Source: Streptomyces clavifer
GTDB lineage: Bacteria; Actinomycetota; Actinomycetes; Streptomycetales; Streptomycetaceae
Length of the DNA stretch: 64,000 nucleotides
Direction: 5' to 3'
Assembly: GCA_014651175.1 (NCBI GenBank)
Contig: BMWJ01000012.1
Coordinates: forward strand, 124,001-188,000
Within the stretch, counting starts at the first letter, position 1. The number at the start of each line of letters is the position of its first letter. The notes under the pieces were generated by a model. It searched no databases, was not told the origin of the DNA, and worked only from the letters and a program-made list of their open reading frames with translations. This document shows positions 30,001-42,000 of the stretch, one piece after another. Both the position numbers and the translations under genes were made by a program.

Positions 30001-33000
30001 CACTGACCCCTGGGCGCCTGCGACTCCTCGTCCAGCAGCAGGACCACCGAGCGGTCCGGGGCCTCGGGGAGGCGCCCGATCGCCGACCGGCCGGTGGTGG
30101 CCCACACCTCTCGGCCGAGCCGGTCGGCGAGGCCGCGCGGCAGGTCCAGGGACGCGGCGGTGGGACGGGCGACGTGGAGCAGCAGCGGCCCGGGGCGGTC
30201 CGCCTGGTTCCGGTCGAGGGCCATCAGCTCGTGGAGGACCTCGGGCGGTACGGGACGCGCGAACCCGCCGAGCCCGCGCACCACGACACCGTCGGACCGG
30301 GCGCCCATCAGCACGAGGTACGGGTCGGGGTGGCCGGGCGTGGGGAGCCACGGGGCGGTCTCGAGCCCGCTGTGGCGGGTCGATCCGTCGGGGGCGCGGG
30401 AGACCCGGCCGGTGCTGCCCGGATCGAAGTCGGCGGGCAGGGGCCGGCCGAGCCAGTTCCAGCCGCGCGGGCGGCCCTGGGCGTCGGTGAGCCGGAAGTC
30501 CGCATGGAACGCACCGCGTTGGGCGAGGTAGGCGGCGGACAGCGCGGCCAGAGTGGTGGCGCCCGTGGTGAGGGGGGCCGTCACCAGCCGCACCAGGGCT
30601 CCACGCGCCGCGGCGTTCACCGTGTCGGAGGGATCGAGCAGCAGCACCCTGCGGACCAGCGCGTCCAGGTCCAGGAAGCCGCCGCGCAGCTCCGGGTCCG
30701 CCGCGCGCAGCCCGTCCAGTCGTTCCAGCCCCGCGGCGGCCCGGTCCCGGTCGACGTTGGTCAGGGCGCCCAGGCCGTACAGCGCGTCCAGGACGGCCGT
30801 GCGGTGGTCCTCCGCCTCGTGGGGCGACACCTCCGGGGGCGTGGCGGCGGTGCCCCGGTGCGTGGCGGGCGGATGCGGCATCTGGGGCGCCGGGTGGTTC
30901 GGCTCGGTGGCGACGGGCCTGGTGTGGATGGGGCGGGGGGCCCGTCCCTGGCGGTGCGGGAGAGCGGTGCGGGAGCCGGGGCCGTCCTGACGCGTCACGG
31001 TGCCCGGCTTCGGGTCCAGCTCGTCGAGGAGGGCCTGGGCGTGCTCGTCGGGGAAGAGCCCGTCCCGCGCGACGTTCTCCCGCAGGTCCTGCTCGTCGAA
31101 CGGGTGGATGTTCCAGTACCGGCCCCAGTTGTCCGCGTAGTCCAGGGCGGGGTCGTGGCCGGGCACGTCGTTCAGTGCCAGCTGGGCACCGCGCATCACC
31201 TCGTGGGCGGTGTGGTGGCCCACGGTCAGCGAGATGGCGAGCATCCCGGCCCGGATCAGGCCGAGGTCCAGGTCGAGGCCCCACTGCTCCCGCATGCGGG
31301 CGGCGTGCAGCATGAAGCGGTACGTGGATCCGGCGGTGCCGGTCGCCACCAGACCGCCGGAGTCCTCGGAGAGCCCCTGGAAGTCGGCGCCCATCGCGAT
31401 GTCGTACACCGACGTCGCGGGCATCCAGGTCAGTCCGGCCTCGTCCAGGGCGAACCGGCGCTCCGCCTCGCTGAGCGGCGGACGAGCGGTGTCCGGGTGG
31501 GCCGGGTCTGCCACGGGCTGCGGCAGCGCCTTGACCGCGGCCTGCTTCTCCGCGGGCGACATGGCCGACTCCTGGATCTCAATGGCGCTCCGCATGTACG
31601 CGGCGTAGGCCTCCCGCTGCCGCCGGCTCGGCCGCTCCGCGGCGATCTCCGGGTGCTGCTCCTCGGGGCCGCCGAGCATCTCCGGCACGAGGTCCTTGGA
31701 GATCCCCTCGTACAGGAACGCCACGAGCTCCCGCAGGTTGCCGCTCCTGATGACCCGCTGGAGCGCCTCACGCGACGTGCCGACGACACCCGCCTTGAAC
31801 TTGCTGGTGTCTCCGAACGTCGCCAGCGCGCGCGGGTACTTCTGGCGCGCCGCCGCCCACGCGGCACTCGCCATCTTGCGGTACTCGGCGGTCACCGCCT
31901 CGTGTTCCGCCAGGTACTCGCCCAGCCGCTTGTCGAAGGCGACGGACTCCTCGGCGTAGCGGATGCGCGCCATGACCCACGGGGGCGCGTCGCTGTTCCT
32001 GCGCTCGGGGCTCGGCTGCGCGGAACGTCCCGGCGAGCGGGACCCGGCGCGCCGGGTGGTGGTCGCGGGCTCGGGGGACGCGGACCGCGTGGTGACCGGA
32101 CCGCCGGTCGCGGGCGGTGCGACCGCCGGCTCGTCGATCGTCGTCACCTCGTCCGCCGTGGGCCGCGTCACCGCGGGCTCGTCGGACCGGGCCGGTTCAC
32201 CGACGGGCGTGGCGGTGCCCGACTGTCCCGGCGCGACCAGGCGCCGGTCGTCGATGTCGATCGTCACCACGCGCCCCTGGGCCGGGTCGGTGGCGCTGCG
32301 CACCCGCTTGGCGGCCTTGGTGAGCGCGAAGTCCCGTACGCCGACGCGCGGCCCGTCGTGGCCGGCCTGGAAGGTGTCCAGGACCTGGGCCAGCCTGGCC
32401 GCGAGCGCCTTGGCGACGGCGTCCGCCCGCTCCTGGCCGCTGGCCAGCGAGCGGTTGCCGTGCCCGGTGAGGGTGACCGCCGGCATCGGCAGGCCGTGGG
32501 CCCGGTTCCACAGCCCCGCGCGTGCCAGTGAGAGGGCCAGGCCGTCGATCGTGGCATCCGCGTCGACGGGGGTGCCGCGCCTCCCCTCCTCGAAGCGGAC
32601 GGTCCGCTGGTGCATGCGCGGCGTGTGGCCGTGCAGCACCACCGTCGTCAGCGGGTTGGCCACCGCGGGCGAGGTGTCCGAGAGCAGGGCCGCGTTGGCC
32701 TCGTGCGCCGACTCCCCCGGCCGCTTGCTGTACGCCCGGAAGAACCACTGGTCCTTGCTCTCGAGCACCGGCGCGGCGGCCGTGATCAGCTCCCTGGCGC
32801 GGGAACGGGCCTCGGCCACCTCCCGCAGCGCGAGTGCGTGCTCGGGACGGTCCTCGTCGAAGTAAACCGGCAGTTGCTCCGCCCGGTGGACGTCGGCCAG
32901 GGCCCGGGCCGCCCGCGCGAAGTCGTCGAGGCGGGCGGTCTCCGCCTCGCCGGCACCGCTGCGCCGCGCCTCGGTGGCGCGCTGCCCGGCCTCGTCGGCC

Positions 33001-36000
33001 AGCCGCAGGAGCTCGTCCTCGCCGTAGCGGTCGAGGTTCTCGTCGATGACGTCGTCGAGGGCCGCGGCGGGGATCCCGGTCCGGGAGTGGGTCTCGTTCT
33101 CCAGCGTGATCTGGTGGGTGCCGTCCTCGGCGGCCAGCACCACCTGCGCGAAGTGGTACGGGGCGTGGGGGCCCACCCGGTCGCCGGGCTTGGCGTGGTT
33201 GTGGGTGAACAACTGGGCGCCGCTGTCGTTCGTGGTGCTGATCGACTGGATCAGGTATCCCTCGCCGACCCCCGCCCACGCGTACTCGTTGACGCCGATG
33301 CGCCGCGCGGCGGTGCCCAGCGGGGTGCGCAGCGGGTTGTCCTGCGGCTCGTAGCTCAGGGCGCTGCCGTAGCGCTCACCCGGCGTGGGGGCGCCCACCA
33401 CACCGCCGGCGAAGCGGTTGTCCCGGCCCGCCTGGCGGGAGGCCCAGCGGGGAGTGACGTCGCGGGCGGGGCGGGTGCCCTCGGCGACCTCCGTCAGTGC
33501 CAGGGCCAGGTGGTGGGTCCCGGTGACCTCCCGTCCGTGCTGCCCGTTCACCGGTGCCGTCGACACGATGTCGCCGGTGGGGCCCCGGAAGGCGATGTGG
33601 GAGAGGGGCGCGACCGCCTCACCGGCCACCATCCGGGCGAAGTCCCGCGTGAAGGCGTGCTCCGGACCACCGGATCCGGTCAGGAACTCCGGCTCCACCC
33701 GGAAGAGGGGCTCGCCGTACGAACCGTCCTCCTTCGGCAGCAGCACGCCCACCGACTCGTCGGTCCTCAGCCGTACTCCCGCCCCGGCCCGGGTGAGCCG
33801 CGCGGAGGAGCGCTCGATCGCCGCGCGCGTGGCGTACACCTGCCGGCTGCGGCCGGCCGTGCCGTCGCCGTCGGCCGCGAGCATGGCCAGCGTCCGGTCC
33901 TCGGAGATGTGCAGCGGCGGCCGGTCGGCCATGCGGATGTCTTCCTGGCCCTGGTACGGCAGGGCCAGTGCGGGTGTGTCGGGCCCGGTGCCGTCACCGG
34001 CCCGGACGTCCCCGACGGTCTGCGGGAGCGGCCGGGTGAACAGGACACCGGTACCGCGCTTGTCGATCACGCCGTAGTCGCGGGTCGTCAGGGGCCGGGG
34101 ACGGCGTCCCTCGATCTGCCGTTCCAGGACGGCCTGTTCGACCAGGCGGTCGAACTCTGCGTCCCCGTCGCTGGACGAGCCGTCGTCGCTGTCCGGGTCG
34201 GACAGGCTGTGGGTGTCGCCCGCGCTGCCGGGGTCGCGGGCTCCGGTCAGGCCGCCGTCCGCCGGCGGGGCGTACGCGGCCCAGCCCGCACCGGTGTCGC
34301 CGTCGCCCAGGTCCATCATGAGGTGGCGGGTCCCGGTCGTCGGGTGCATGGTCACGGTGACCGGCGCCTCGGGGTACCAGACGCGGCGGCCCGTCGTCCC
34401 GGCGACGAGGGTCGCGACGGTGGCGGCGTACGCCGGTGGGAGCGCCAGGACGATGTCCGCCCCGCGGGGCCGCCCGGAGTCGTACGAGATCAGCATGGCC
34501 AGCTCTTCGGCGCTGTCCACCAGGAAGGTCCGCCCCGGCATGGAGATCTCGACGGCGCGGCCTGCCGCCCTGGCCACGACCAGGTACGGGTTCTGCCACG
34601 GGGCCGGCCGCGGGACGACCCGGCCCCGGCCCCGCACGGGGTAGGACTCCAGCTCGGGGGTGGGCTGCCCCGGCCCGGTGAAGTCGCGCCCGACGGCGCT
34701 CCCCTCGTCGTCGCGCAGCAGCGTGCCCTCGTCCAGGGCGCCCCGCCCGGTCTCGATCTGACGCTCGATGAAGTACAGGGCGAGGTCGTCGGTGCTCGCG
34801 AGGTCGTCGGAAGAGGCGTCGAGCGCGAGCGAGCCGAGGAGCAGGAAGTCCGGGGCGCCCGGCCCGCTCCTCATGTGGAGAACCCGCCGGGTGACGCGGT
34901 TCAGGCCGGTGCGCAGCGCCTGCGACGTCTCCTGTCCCCCGGCCTCCTCCCGGACGAGGTCGTACAGCGCCTCCGAGGTCTCCCGGAGCCGGAGCCGCGG
35001 AACGCTGCCCAGGTGAGGGCCGAACAGCATGTTCAGCCAGCCGGAGTCGGCCCAGAGCGGGCGCTCGTCCTCGTCGTCGGAGTCCGATTCGGACTCCGGC
35101 TCCGACTCGTCGGACGCCTCCGCCAGCGTGGACAGGGGGTTGCCGGGAGGCAGCGGGGGCGGCACCGCGCCGTCCGGACCGGTCTGCGGGGAGGCGGCGG
35201 GGAGCGACACCGGGTCGACCCAGGCTTGCTCCCGGATCTCCGCGGGCGCGTTCGTCCGTGCGTCGGTCCAGCTCGACCCGTCGGGCGCGGTGTGCAGCTC
35301 GATGTCCCCGGTCACCGCGGCCCACAGCTGGAGGTGGCGCGGGCGCAGGCCGCTCTGCGCGAGGCCTTCGGGCGCCTGGTCGCGGAACGGGCCGAGCAGG
35401 CTGCCCGGCGCGTGGAGCCGGCCGGGGTTGCTCGCGTCGCGCGTCTCGTCCCGCAGGAACAGCTGGTGCGCCAGTTCGTGCGCGAACTCCACCGGATCGG
35501 CGTCGGCCCACCACGCCCGCTGGTTCATCTGCTGGTCCCGGTCGACGAGGTCGACCGTCAGGTGGGGGTTCTCGTCCGGTCCGGCCTGCTCGACGGTGAC
35601 GTGCAGCCGGTCGCCGTTGGGCAGTTGGTGCCCCGGCCGGTTGTAGAACTCCTCGACGCCATCGATCACCCGCGCCATGACGGCGTCGGTGTCGGCCTGC
35701 CCGTCCCCCGCGCGGACGGCGAGACGCACGGTCAGGTCGGTGACGTTCTCGCCGCCGTGGGTGAAGCGCCGGACGTCGAAGGCCGATCGCACGACGTACC
35801 GCGGCCGGTCGTCGAGGCGGGCCCGGGGCGGCTGCGCGGGCCCGGTGGCCGGGGCGGAGGTGCCGTCCGCGGGCGCCACGGGTGTGGGCTGCGTCGCGGT
35901 GAGGGACGTGTCGCCGGGCACGGCGAAGCCGGCGTACTCCCGCAGCGGGATGCGCAGGGCCATGTCGCCGTATTCCGGCACCAGGTACAGGGCGGAGGGG

Positions 36001-39000
36001 TCCGCCACGATCCGGTAGGGCGCGGTGTCGGGGTCCAGGTCCGCCATGGCGGGCCAGAGGGTGTCCAGGTTGGCCACGTGACCGATCCAGCCGCTGTCGC
36101 CCCGCAGGATCGCCCCCGTCGCCCCGTGGACGAAGTCGTGGCCGTACCGCGTCCAGCCCGTCGGCGGGATCTCCTCCCCGTCGGGAAGCCTGATGTGCCC
36201 GGTGTCGGCCACCTCGTAGCGCAACGGCTCGGAGCGGTACTCGGCGGCACGCGTGTACGCGAACCACTGCCTCGGGTCGGCGGTCGGCGGCGTGTCGTCC
36301 GCGGTCGCTGTGTCCGGGGCCTTGCCCTTCCCGGTCCCGGCAGTCACCCTGTCCGCGGACCCGTCCGGCGCAGACCCGGCCGGCGTGGGGAGGTCCGTCG
36401 CGGGGGCCTCGGAGGCGGGCACGACGAAGGCCGGGTCGACAGCGCCGAAGCGGGGCCGCATGACAGTGATCGACATTCCTATCGGCCACTGCTCCGCCAT
36501 CGGGTCGAGACCGCCGTGGCGTGAGCCGCCGCGCAGACGGCCGCGGGTGGCTATGTGCCGCGGACCACCGCGGTGGTCGTCGACCGTGATGGTCACGGTG
36601 GAGGCGCCCGTGTCCCCGTCGGAAGGCTGTCGGCCGCGTACCGAGACCGGCACGACCGTCACCAGGTCGGCGGTGACGTGCGGCTGCGGGGTGCCGTCCT
36701 GGAGCGCCGCGAGCGCGTCGGCCAGCTCCTGCCGGAACGAGGCCGTGACCGCCTCGGCCCGCGTCTTCGCGAGGTCCCGGCCGGTCAGGCGCCCGCTGCG
36801 CAGGCCGGTCACCTTGACGTCCGGCAGCGGCAACCCGTTACCGGCGTTCCACATCGCCGTCCTGGCCACCACCTTGGCCAGGTGCCGCAGGGAGTGCGTC
36901 GCACTGTCGGGCGTCTGCTGGGCGCCCTTGGGGAAGGAGATGGACGCCGGCGGGGCGTGCTGGCCGCGGAGCACGACCGCGGTGAGCGGATTGGCTTCGG
37001 CCGAGGGCTTGTCGTCCAGCAGTTCCGCGTTGGTGTCGTGGGCCGATTCGCCCGGCCGCTGCGAGTACATCCGCATGTACCACTGGTGCTTGCCCTGGAT
37101 GACGCGTTCGAGCTGTCCGACGCGGGACGCGGCGGCGCGGGTGGCGCCCTCCAGCGTCCGCTCGGCCGCGGCGCGCTCGGGTGAGCCGGGGGCGGCCGCG
37201 CGCATCTCCGCCTGGGCCTGCTTCGCCCTCACCAGGGCCAGGGCGAGGTCGAGGTGTCCGCGCAGCTCGGTGAGGTGCTCGTCGGTGTCGGTTCCCTGCC
37301 GTCGCTCGATCTCCTCGCGCAGTTGCGACACGATCTCCCGCAGATCGTCCAGGCCGTGCTCGCTCAGGTTCGCCGTGACCGCCCTGCGGTGCCGCTGGTT
37401 GCGCTGCGAGGCCCGGGCGTGGTTCTCCAGGGAGATCTGGTGGCTGCCGTCCTCGCTGGCCAGGACCACGGTGGCGAAGTGGTAGCCGAAGTGCGCGCGG
37501 CTGGCGGCGGTCTGCGGCTTGGCGTAGTTGTGCTCCAGGCTCGGCTGGCCCTCGGCGCCGGCCGCCGCGACGGACTGGACGACGTAGCCCTCGCCGACAC
37601 CGGCCCAGGCGTGCTCGTTGACGCCGATCCGGCTCGCGGCGTCCGACAGGACGTCACGGCGCGGGTCGACCTGCTGGGCGAGGCTGAGCGCGCTGCCGTA
37701 CGCGCGGCCGGGCAGCGGACCGTCGTCGCCGCCGGTGGGCCGGTCGTCCCGGCGGACGAAGGAGGCCGCCCACGCCGGATCCGCCGTGTCCGGTGACACG
37801 TCGCCGTCCGCGACCTGGCTCAGGGCGTCGGCGAGGTGGTGCGTCCCGGTGACCTCCACCCCGTCGGAGGCGTTGACCGGTGCGGTGACCACCAGGCCGC
37901 TGCGGGGGTTGCGGAAGACCATGTGCGACGTGCGGGAGTTGTCGGCCAGCATGTCGGCGAAGTCCCTGCAGACCTCCTCGGTGGACTGGCCCGACCGGGT
38001 CAGGAAGACGGGTGTCACACGGAACAGCTGCTTGCTGTTCCCGTCGGGGGTGGGCAGGAGGATGCTCAGGTCCTCGTCGGTCCGCAGCCGCACGGCGAGG
38101 CCCGAACGCGCCAGGTCGGCGGAGGCGCGGGCGACCGCCTCGGCCGTCGCGAAAACCTGCTGCCCGTACGCACCGTCCTCGACCGCGAGTGTGCGGTCCG
38201 ACGAGATCCGCAGGGCGGGCCGCTCGGTGGCCGGCGTCTCGCGGTGGTCCTGGACGGACATGGCGAGTTCGGGGGCGTCCTCCGTGACCTCCAGGATCCG
38301 CGGGGTCTGCCAGGCGCCCCGGATCGCTCCGGGCTTCCGGAAGAGCACACCGTCGCCGCGGTGGTCCACGACGCCGTAGTCCGTCGTGGTCAGGTGCTTG
38401 GGCCGGCGTGCGTCGGCCCCTTCGGCGTGCTCGGAGCCGTCCTCGTACAGGTCGACGATGTCGGCGACGTCCCCTTCGCTGTCGTCGTCCTGGTGCGGCC
38501 CGACGGACGTCCACGCCGTGCCGGGCCCGCCGGGGACGGACCCCACGGTGATGTGGTCGGTGCCGGAACGCCAGTCCGTGGACGGGCGGGGGCCGTGCTC
38601 CGAGTACCAGACCCTGGAGCCGGTCAGGTCGGCGACGTGCCGCGCCAGGAACGCGATGTCGTCATGGGGGAAGGCCAGGACGACATCGGCTCCCGGGTGC
38701 CGCGCCGGGTCCCGCGCGAGGAGCCGGGCGAACTCACCGGGGTCGTCCAGGGTGAGCCTGCCCCGGGGCGTGACCAGCTGGACGGAGTCCGCGCTCTCCT
38801 GGGCGAGGACGACGTAGGGATCCGACCAGGGCGCGGTCCAGGTGACCAGGCCGCCGTCCTCGCTCTGCATCGCGTAGGAGTTCAGCGGCGGCGCCTGGCC
38901 CCCGGTGCCGGTCCAGTTGCGCCCGGTACCGTCCTCCGCCACCAGCCGGGTGCCCCGGCCCAGGGCCGCGTCGTGGCGCGTCAGGTACGACGTGAGGGCG

Positions 39001-42000
39001 CGGGCGTCGGCCAGTTCGTCGGGCGATGCGCTCAGGGCCAGGGAGCCGAGGAGCAGCAGGTGCCGCGCGTGCACCTCGGTGTCCGGGCCGAGGCCCAGCA
39101 CCTGCCTGGTCAGGTCGTGCAGTTCGTCGAGCACGCCGGTGGCCACGAACGACGGATCCGCGTGGTCCCGCGCGAGGTCCCGCAGCGACGAAGCCGTGTC
39201 GACGAGCGTCTCGTGCGAGTAGTCGTGCCTGGCCGCGGGCCCGAAGAGGAGGTCGAGCCAGGCCTCGTGTGCGGTGTCCGGTGCGCCGTCCTCACTCTCG
39301 CCGTCACTGTCGGTGTCGCTCGTGTCGTCGGTGAAGCGGAACTGCGCCAGCGCCTCGGCCTCGGAGCGCCGGGATCGCGCGGACGGCGGCAGGAGGAGCG
39401 GTCCGGCCTCTGCCGTGTCCGTCGCCTTGATCCCCTCGGCATCGGCACCGGACAGCGTGCTGAGTTCGTACGCCTCTTCCTCGCCCTCGAGCCCCGGGAC
39501 GTCGCTGCCCGTCGGGGACACGGGCAGCGGTACGGCGGCCGCGTCCTCCACGTCCAACTCCGGAGCAGGCGGAGGCGGAAGCACCACAGCCGCGTCCTCC
39601 ACGTCCAACTCCGGCGCAGGCGGAGGCGGAAGCACCACGGCCGCGTCCTGCTCCGGCGCGGGCGGAGGCGGAAGCACCACAGCCGCGTCCTCCACGTCCA
39701 ACTCCGGCGCAGGCGGAGGCGGAAGCACCACGGCCGCGTCCTGCTCCGGCGCGGGCGGAGGCGGAGGAGTGTCCCGCCTCTGCGGCGCCACCGCCTCGGG
39801 GGCCGGAGTGCGCTGGGTCAGTGGGACGAAGTCGCCGCCGCGACGGCGGAGCCGGAGGTGGGCGGAGTCGGCCGACGGACCGGGATAGGTGTGGGCGGTG
39901 CCGTTCTCCTCGATCAGGGTGACGGTGGCACCGGTCGCGGCGGCTGCCCACTCGGCCACCGCACGGTCGGCCACGGGCCCCCACGGGGCCTCGGTGAGGT
40001 GGCGGCGCAGGTGGCTTTCGCGGGCGTCCGCGGTCGGCGCGGGCGCGCCGGGGCGGTGGCGGAGAGGCGGAGGCGTGAAGAGGGAGCCGCGCTCGGACGG
40101 GTCGCCGGGAAGTCCGTTCAGGCGCATCAGCTGGGCGGGCGTGGCTGCGGCGCGCATGCGCAGCCGTGCGGCCTCGGCGCCGGCGAGTCCGGGCTGCTCG
40201 GCGGCCTGGTTCAGGACCGTGGAGAGCGCACCGAAGAAGCCGTTGCCTCGGCCAGTGGGGGTGCCCTGGGTGTAGGTGGCGCGGTCGGGTGCGGTGAGGA
40301 CACCGTCGCGGTCGAGGCGGTAGCGCGGTCCGGTGCTGTCGGTGGGCGGCATCCAGGGCGGGTTGGTGTGGCTGCGGTGCGCGGGCGGCTGCTGCGCCGT
40401 GCGCGTGGTGTCGCCGGAGGTCCCGGTGTCCGTGCCGGATGCGGCCGCGATGGCCGGGGCCGGCAGCGGGGTGGCGACCGGAGGCGGGGTGCCGGGCGGA
40501 AGAGCGGCGTGGAAGAAGCCGTCGGCGGCGAAGAGGACCGGATCGCCCACGGGGTCGACGGCGGCCGGGTCGCTGCCGTGCGGGAGGAAGAGCTGCTCGC
40601 GTCCCTCACCGGTCACCACGGTGAGCGGGGTACCGAGGACCCGCGCGGCGAGGGCGGGCAGCAGGTCGGCGCCGCCGTGGTCGCCGGCGCGGCGCTCGGG
40701 CGGGGCCGGTTCGCCGTCCGGGACCGGTGTGCCGTCCGGCCGCGGCTCGCTCGCGAACGGGCGGGACAGGGCCACCAGGGCGAGTGCCACCCGCTGCCCG
40801 GAGGCCGGCCAGAAGTTCTGCGGGAGGCGGCCGAACGCGTCGAACTCGGCCTGCTGGGCCGGACTGAGCTTCACTCCCGCCTCGTCGAGTTCGTCCTGGG
40901 TGAAGGTGTCCGCGGCATCCATGGCGAGGGCGTCGAGCAGGTCCTTGTTGCTGTCCTCCCCGAGCGCCCAGGCGAGGCGTTCGCGGGCGGCGTCGATGGC
41001 CTCGGCGGTGACCGCGGGGTCGGCCGGGTCACCCATGAAGCGGTCGGCGAGGTCGGTGCCGAGCAGGTAGGACAGCCGGCCCCGGTCCTGGGCGGCGGCG
41101 AGCAGCGCGTGGAAGAACGACGCACCGTCGTGCGGCATGTCGTGCACCTCGCGCACCGTGGCGCCGTCCGGCGAGGTGAGGGTGCGCGGGGCAGTGGGGG
41201 TGCCGTCGCTGATCGTGTACGGCGCGGGCGCCTCGGACCGCCATTCCGGCGTCGTGTACTCCTGCGGCCGGTCCGGCACCGTGACCGAGGCGGAACCCTG
41301 GTGGTGGGCGGTGAGGCGGGCAGCGGCGAGGTGCAGCCGGTGGTGGTCGGAGGCCGCGGCGTCGGTGCGCTGCTTCCAGCGGTCGACCTCGTCACGGGAG
41401 GCCTGCCAGGCGACCACGGACGGGGACGGGGCGGCGTCCCCCTGCGGCGGCTTCGCCCGGTCGGGGTCGCCGTCGCCGAGCGCGGCCTGTTCCTCCGCGC
41501 TCAGGTCGAGCCATGTCTCCCGGGCACGCGCGCGGGCGTCGTAGTAGCCGCTCTCGGCCTTGGCGAGGTCGCCCACCGCCTTGGCGAGGTCGTCCCAGGC
41601 CTTGACGGCCTCGGCGGGGAAGGTGGAGTCGTCCAGGAGGCCGTACTCGCGGGCGATGTCCTCGCGCAGCCAGACGAGGGCGGTGGTCTCGGCCTCGACG
41701 GCACGCGGGCCGCGTGCGGCGTTGCCGAGCGCGCGCAGCGGACGGCTGTCGGTGAGCCGGTGGTCCACCTCGGCCACCGACAGCCAGCTCACCGGAAGCG
41801 CGAAGAGCATGCTGCGGTCGGTGACCACCTTGAGGTGGGTTCCCAGAGTGGTGTCGGCGGTGCTCTTGGCCGTGATGCCGTCGTTGGAGCCCGCGATCGG
41901 GACCGTGGCACCCGGATTGGTCATACCGGCGTTGCTGTTGCCCGCCAGCGGCGCCGTACCCGCGGCCCCTTCGACGTTGTCGGTGATGCCCGCCTCCGAC

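Larger units (their letters stand above)
17620..39260 (-). repeat. Ten A modules (GRxW...APW...VW) forming super-modules
   Basis: A unit of about 230 residues recurs ten times. It has a helical start, G-R-[NDF]-[WF]-[TS]-G, then APW with PY.V about ten residues on, an acidic EEF..L segment, a hydrophobic strand (VVLA.P), and TGR.VW. The G-R motifs lie near 38920, 34680, 30470, 28550, 26030, 24140, 22670, 20800, 19920 and 18010. The last eight form four A-L-A super-modules around L2-L5. OmpA-like segments sit between super-modules at about 26.4-26.7 and 23.0-23.4 kb. Confidence 0.65.
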
